A stretch of DNA of 64,000 nt from Hyaloperonospora brassicae (taxonomy: Eukaryota; Oomycota; Peronosporomycetes; Peronosporales; Peronosporaceae), in the NCBI GenBank assembly GCA_947650285.1, contig CANTFL010001360.1, positions 372,001 through 436,000 of the forward strand, in the 5' to 3' direction. The notes beneath the pieces were generated by a model that worked only from the letters and a program-made list of their open reading frames with translations, had not been told where the DNA came from and did not search any database. Numbering within the stretch: position 1 is the stretch's first letter; each line of letters opens with the position of its first letter. The translations under genes were made by a program, and so were the position numbers. Shown one piece after another: positions 58,600 to 64,000 of the stretch.

Positions 58600-59220
58600 G
58601 CCCCGCTAGTATCAGTTTGAATGCAAGTTCATTCGTACTTGCGAGTTTGTCAAAGGGTGAAGCCTAGTTTTTCATCCCGTGCTTACTTTAGCCTCTTCCT
58701 GTCCCGGCAGAGTTCTGGCAGTCTGTTTCCATGGGCTTCGCCTTCGGGTTTTCTCGAAGGAGATCACGATCATAATGGTATGCGTGTGTTCGTTGACCGG
58801 TTCAGCAAGATGGTGCATCTTGCTGCATAACCCAAGTCGATCGGCACAGAGCTGTGCTCGTGTCTCCATCGACACTATATTTCGACTCCACTAGTTATTC
58901 CGTGAGCTTGTGTCCGGCCGTGACCCTCGGTTCACGGCGGAGTTTTGGCGATCCGTGTTTCCATCACCCGAAACACGTTTGAAAATGTCAACATCTAGCC
59001 ACCTCGAAAACGATGGCCAGACGGAACGCGCAAACCGTGTCCTTGAAGATATCCTTTGAGGATACGTCTACTCGTTCTCGTGTTGGAGCGAATTCCTACC
59101 TCTGGTGGAATTTGCCATAAATACTTCGGTGCATACTTCAACCCAGCATTCACCGTTCTACGTGAATGGCTTACGCCATCCACATCTGCCCACTGTTTTG
59201 GAGTATAAGTCTTGAATAAG
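58600..59220 (+). pseudogene. Integrase domain, broken
   Basis: Pieces of the core are seen: HDHNGMRVFVDRFSKMVHLAA (58769-58830, with the conserved Asp in VDRFSKMV), DPRFTAEFW-like and NDGQTERANRV-like fragments at about 58920-59040, and FYVNGLRHPHLP near 59150-59190. Several frameshifts and stops separate them. The zinc-binding N-terminal part is only weakly visible (CKFIRTCEFV). Confidence 0.8.
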
Positions 59221-60214
59221 GGGGTTGGGAATCATTAGAGAAAAACCGTTCTGGCTCTAGGTCATCACGTGTCAACGATAACGTCGTCACCTATGATGCC
59301 GACGTCGATCAGGTCGACAGTGGAGAAGTGGATCGTCTCAATAATAGCAACGAAGCTGTTATAAAGTCATATGATGATGACGATGCTGGTATTTTCAGCA
59401 TCGTCAACGACTATCCCAGCAAGGATGGTGTCATCCTCGCTGATGAACAAAAATAGGTAAGGACTATTTCTGCAGGTCGCAAAAGGCGAACTGAGCAAAG
59501 CAAGGTCGCGTCAGCAGAAGGATTTCAGTTGGCTAGATAATCAGTGGTCCGATTTGTGCACGAATCCATCGCTCACGAGGTGGACCTGCAGAATCGGAAC
59601 GCTAACAAGAATGGAAGAGCAAATGTTATGTCATTCATTAAAGGTGATTAAGTTCTGTTTTCAACGTTAAATATACCTAGACACGTAGTGACTAACGTGA
59701 TCATCAATGAACTACTGCACAAGTACATCGACCCATTTTGTGTGCTGCGCCGACAAGGCAACGTCATACACGATTGAGATACCACGTAGAATTCGTAACC
59801 ATCTTACGTTATACGTGAGGTGACTCTGCCCGTACAGTCAGTACGAGCCCTCTTCCAACGATGAACGATCACGCTCACGTAGAAGAAACTCCATCAGATC
59901 TTCCACATGTGCTCGAGCAGATCATTCTGGAAGCGTAGAGATGAGACCTCTCAATTCAATTGAGAGATCTCACTACGAGCTTTCGTCAGATCCTCAACAA
60001 GGGAAAGGACATACCGTCAATCTGAAGCTGTGAGACGGCGTAATCTGCAAAATACTTCGCACAATCAGTCTCTCGATATTTGCGGTGCTTTCGCACAGAA
60101 TCAGTCAGAGAAGAGCGCCTGTCCCGCGAATGCTCCAAGTCCTCGCTCAATGAAGAGATTGCACGATCATTCTTGTGTTTGTCGAGATGGTGAGTCGAAC
60201 GACTTAATGGAGAT

Positions 60215-60242
60215 TTTTCCTCCTCCTCCTCCTCCTCCTCAA
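60215..60242 (+). repeat. (CCT)n microsatellite inside the retroelement
   Basis: TTTTCCTCCTCC with eight consecutive CTC/CCT triplets, lying just before the chromodomain remnant. It encodes a proline run in one frame. Confidence 0.9.
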
Positions 60243-60254
60243 TGGACTCACACG

Positions 60255-60440
60255 GTGGTCAACGTGTCCTTGTGGAGCGTATTTTGAACCACCGTGAAGA
60301 TATAGGACCAAGGACGACTTACAATTTCACTGGTGGGGGTACCCACTTTCGTGAAGCAGATGGGGGCCCTGATCTCAGCTGATGGTGGATGTCCCCGGTC
60401 TCGTCGAACGATACGACAAGACACAACCTTTGACGATATA
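60255..60440 (+). pseudogene. Chromodomain remnant at the end of pol
   Basis: The frame starting at 60257 reads GGQRVLVERILNHRED followed by TTYNFTGGGTHFREADG. This corresponds to the RVLVERILNHR...YLVRWRGYPPSFDSWEP type of segment that ends pol in chromoviruses of oomycetes. The aromatic residues of the methyl-lysine cage are largely lost (GGGTHF where RGYPPSF is expected). The family placement comes from the conserved ERILNHR start. Confidence 0.65.
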
Positions 60441-61737
60441 GGTTCATCTTCCAAACGAACGGCCAGCGCGTTCGTAATGGGATTGCAAAGTCTCAATCCC
60501 TTAAAACATCTCAGAAGAGATGCAGACCCTGCTAATGTGCTGATTTTGGAGAAAGACCTCCCCAGAGGCGCGAATAGAGTTGCCTACACAACTTGATAGT
60601 TCTCTTCCCATGAAAGGCAAGGCAAACCTGTCTCTGGAAATAATTTGTTGCATCTTATACCGAGCACCGGTTGGCGACTTGTGTCCTAACATAATACGAG
60701 CTGCAATAAGTTTGATCGCACAAGCTTCACCGCCAACAATTTCTTTGTTGCAGATGAAGGCAGTTCCACGGCTGCATCAATGAAACTGTGTTTTGGTTGC
60801 AAATGTCGTGATACCATCGACGTCTCAAAATGACATCGATGTAAAGCTCGTGTTTAATGCAATACTAAGTTGCACTGTTATCACGGTCATGGAGTCTTGA
60901 CGAATCAAAGAGAGGAACACGATAACTCCCATTTGTATAACGATACCACTGATTCAGGTTGAGTTGAGAAGGCAACCAAGGCTTGTTTTTAGAACCTGAT
61001 CGTAACACGTTGCGATTCTGCTACTCTTGAGCAGTGAAGATATAAAGAGCGCCACTGCGATCAACGCAATCACAGGAATTGCTACGGCTACGATGACTCC
61101 GCGAAGAGTCATCGGCATCATCACGATGACTAACGTCCTGATGTTTCGCACTCTCTTCATACAAAAGTGAGCATGATCGGTTCGATTCCTGTGACGAGTG
61201 CTCAGGATCGTCGGATGAACCGATCATCTCATGACGCAGAGCCTTTTCAAGATACCACGGGGCTTAGCCGTCGTCGTTTTCTCACCCACAGCCTTACGAA
61301 AGGAGCTTTGCGAGCGACTTCAAGTCGGACGGGGAATCGAACACGCCCAAACAGATAAAACCTATTACGGAATCTATGTCCATTGGACTCCCACCCGCAG
61401 TCGAAGCTGCGGAATCAAAATAGCTGCACGTGGATGACCACGTGAACTTGCAACATTGGGTGTTGCAGGCTACTTACTGGCAGCAGCAGGTGACTTCACA
61501 CCTACAGCTGAGTCTTGTACGAGGCTTGATCTTCGGCTGAACGAATCCGTGCGGCCGCTTCAGCGGCGGCCTTGTTCGCGCAGAGAATGGACGAAATCGT
61601 CATGCGCTGAAGGCTGGAATGAGTTTGGCAAAATAATCAAGTGCTCCGTTTCCCACAGAGCGACTAAATGGTGGTCACTCTGACACCAACCGATAAACAT
61701 CACTACTGTAGTGACTGTTAGTTAAAGGGGTGTTAAG
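60441..61737. other. Unexplained 1.3-kb segment before the 3' LTR
   Basis: Short open frames on both strands, no recognised domain. An inverted pair ATGACTC...CGCGAAGAGTCAT lies at about 61094-61113. It may be an untranslated tail or a captured or eroded extra reading frame. It ends with a purine run AAAGGGG (61724-61730) close to the 3' LTR. Confidence 0.5.
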
Positions 61738-62203
61738 TGACAAGGTGAGCCCGTTACATAAATTTGGTACGAATGTACCAATTTTTGAATAGTTTCTATT
61801 TCGATAATATTCAATCAACATCACTCGAGACTAGGTGATGTTGAACGGAATATTGCCCTCGAGGGTAGCATTCTCTGGATGTTTCACTTAATGGTTGATG
61901 TAGAAGGTTCATCAACAAGATTAACCACCAATCGCTGTGGAGTGCGCGCAATGGGTGGTGAACAAGAAACACACATAGGGGATTGTGGTTGAATACAGTT
62001 AGACTAAGATAAAGATGGTTTAGTAGAAGAAGCTTAACTATATTAAACACAGCTCTACTTTCTCCCTTGAACAGAACTTTCGGGTTCTGCTTACTTCCTC
62101 GCGCTTCCTCACGCAACGTGTACGTGACGTCGGGAGTACGCAGCCTTGTGTTCAGTCAAGACAAGGTTTTATCTGTCATCTGGTAAGAGCGTGCTCCGTT
62201 ACA
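61738..62203 (+). repeat. 3' LTR of gypsy element
   Basis: Starts TGACAAGGTGAGCCCG and ends CTCCGTTACA. It is collinear with the 5' LTR, with about 20 differences clustered in the first dozen bases and in the hairpin near 61895-61915. It is followed directly by ATCTC, the target duplication. Confidence 0.95.
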
Positions 62204-64000
62204 ATCTCGGTCTACGGGTCAACCTAGCAAGTAGTGAGGTATCGATTCACTGTTCGTTGCTACTCACTGGACTTTTCCGAGAGCAACTGAAGCCGCTTCC
62301 ATGATGATACTCTTGTAGGTACATCGGCTTCGGCTTGTCCGTTCTTGGTAGCCATGTCGTCTTGTAAGCAGATCTCTTGTCTTTGGCAACTTAAGACTCG
62401 TCGTCCGTGATGTAGGTTTATGTGAAGCCTTCACCTGTCGGTCTAGTGATGATTGTAATGGTCAGTACGACCTTATCGTTTAATTAGGTTTGTAGCATCT
62501 GGGATCCTGGTCGGTGTTAACGATAGAGTGAGACGCAACAAGGTACCCAGATATATCTGCTTTGAATATCGCTTGAATATCGTGCACTTTGTTATCATGT
62601 GAAGGTAGATACTATGCCACTAGTATGGGACTGGGAAGGCGCCGTTACATCCAACGACTTGATGACTATCTCGAGCTTCACTCTTGTAGATTTTACAATC
62701 GAATGAAAAGGATCAAAGCGTCACGTCATGATCGACTGTATCGTGCAACGTTCATCTTTATGTATGATATAGCTTCAACTGTGTCATTGTTATGATCAGT
62801 GTAAAGATTACCACACGAGAGTGATGGTTGCGAAAGCTACTGGTTTGTTCAGGTAGACAGCATTGTGGTAGGTTCTGCACGCATACGATTGAAATTATGC
62901 AGTAAGATGCTACGTCCAAAAGGTAACAGACCATGCGATGTGTGAGGCGAGTCAACAGCGCTGCCGTGAGTCTGAATGCGCTCACAACACTTCTACACTT
63001 TATCTTATCGTGTAAGCTTAACCAGTGCACAGGATATTGTTAGCGTATTGTTTCAGTTTGTTAAAAGCATGATACAACTGTGTTTGCATCCGACTCCACC
63101 ATGGTGATGCAATAACTTACCGCACAACAAAGGCAGATGACGTGATGTTTAAACTCTTGACTGTTTGTTCAATATATCGGGCTATGGAATATTAATTTTT
63201 GGTCAAATGTAGTAGGAGCAATGACACTACCGCAAAATGATACACATAAACCATAGGTTGGTATTTAGCACCATAATTATCATAGTGGCACATGACGAAG
63301 ATTGTGCTACCGGTTGAGGCGTGTTTATATAATGTTTAGAGTCTATGTGTTTTGCAAGCTACTTTCCGTCCACCAAGCTATCAATGAGTGTTTATCCGTA
63401 ACGATGCAGATGCAGTGTGGTGAAAATGCTTACTGCTACGATATCACGTATGTGGGATGGAGCTACATGAAAAGCGTCACTTCATACGAAAGCACAGGAA
63501 ATTGTTAAAGCATGGAGAAGAATGAGAGGCAGAACATGGACAAGAGACCAAATGATTCTCATCCGATAGACTACGTCGGTTTTTATCATAAACACCATCT
63601 GTTCGACTCAAAATCGCGTGAGCAACATGCCGTCACGCGTTTTCGTGAAAAGTTGAAGGCCTGAGGTGCTGGGATACAGGGTGTGGTTGCTCCTCGATTT
63701 ATAGCACCCACTATACTGCTATAAGGACTTTTTATGTGCGAGATGTAGCGAGTTTAATCATTGTTAACGCAAAACGAAGTACGACACGCTCTTGACTCTT
63801 ATATGTCGCATTGACGTGTTGCTCTTTTGTCATTAACGTTCAATATTTACTCCCATCTTAATTTCATGTTAATTAAGATCATAGGTAACTTGTCATACTC
63901 TCAATTCAAATTCGACGACACCAGGCTAATTAAGCTCGATATGGTTCTTGTGTCGATGACCTCCAATCAGAACGCTCTCGCTTATGCTGGCTCAACACCA
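62204..64000. other. AT-rich intergenic DNA to the window end
   Basis: Frames of at most 90 codons, with no recognisable protein, RNA or transposon end. The first 300 bp are less AT-rich, and on the minus strand contain a short ATG frame (near 62255-62355, MATKNGQAEADVP...) of unknown meaning. Confidence 0.4.

Larger units (their letters stand above)
54000..62203 (+). mobile_element. Ty3/gypsy chromovirus-type LTR retrotransposon, coding region decayed
   Basis: 8.2 kb flanked by the perfect 5-bp duplication ATCTC (53995-53999 and 62204-62208). LTRs at 54000-54466 and 61738-62203 differ at about 20 positions by eye (about 95 percent identical). Between them, in + order, lie gag, reverse transcriptase, RNase H, integrase and a chromodomain remnant. 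This is the gypsy order (integrase after RNase H). Stops and shifts occur every few dozen codons, so the copy cannot encode its own proteins. A purine run AAAGGGG just before the 3' LTR is a likely polypurine tract. About 1.3 kb of unexplained sequence lies between the chromodomain and the 3' LTR. Confidence 0.95.

Noticed and set aside
1..64000. CRISPR arrays, bacterial operons, rRNA genes
   Set aside because: Sequence is eukaryotic (introns, LTR retrotransposons, oomycete promoter); no regularly spaced short repeats or rRNA-like segments were seen.

Overview
The window looks like an oomycete (Peronosporales: Phytophthora or downy mildew) chromosome. Four things point there: an intronless CPT1-type carnitine acyltransferase with an oomycete-style Inr/FPR core promoter, a PKA regulatory subunit, a secreted RXLR-like/WY-type effector with a decayed duplicate, and Ty3/gypsy LTR elements of the kind known from Phytophthora. 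Species cannot be resolved. Most of the window is AT-rich and gene-poor; only three genes of ordinary host type look intact.

Layout. 1-15.2 kb: AT-rich DNA with no recognisable gene, a clustered GCCACGCGT repeat (2.3-2.6 kb) and a degenerate tRNA-Ile-like sequence (5.75 kb). 15.2-23.4 kb: transposon graveyard, with an eroded CENP-B/Tigger-type transposase, an old LTR, a frameshifted unknown gene, an eroded hAT transposase (BED finger plus DUF659-like part) and a solo LTR with a perfect 5-bp target duplication. 24.9-28.2 kb: nested transposons. A relic with long terminal inverted repeats, possibly MULE-like, is interrupted by a complete Tigger/pogo element with exact TIRs, TA duplications and a four-exon transposase that reads through with its catalytic triad. 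31.4-32.9 kb: effector gene plus flanks, duplicated at 44.8-46.3 kb where the effector copy is a pseudogene. Between them lie a solo LTR (36.9 kb), a 133-bp near-perfect palindrome (38.75 kb) and simple or tandem repeats (39-40 kb).

47.3-52.0 kb is a GC-richer island with two intact genes on the + strand: carnitine O-palmitoyltransferase and a cAMP-dependent protein kinase regulatory subunit. 52.3-62.2 kb again holds mobile DNA: a 185-bp pogo-like MITE, a solo LTR, and an 8.2-kb Ty3/gypsy chromovirus with two LTRs and a perfect 5-bp target duplication but gag-pol full of stops. 62.2-64 kb has nothing recognisable.

The pattern, a conserved gene island beside repeat-rich DNA carrying an effector and its decayed paralogue, fits the 'two-speed' genome organisation described for plant-pathogenic oomycetes. 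No wholly new system was identified. The most notable items are the intact Tigger element nested in an older transposon, the duplicated and diverging effector locus, and the gypsy element that appears to have inserted already defective.
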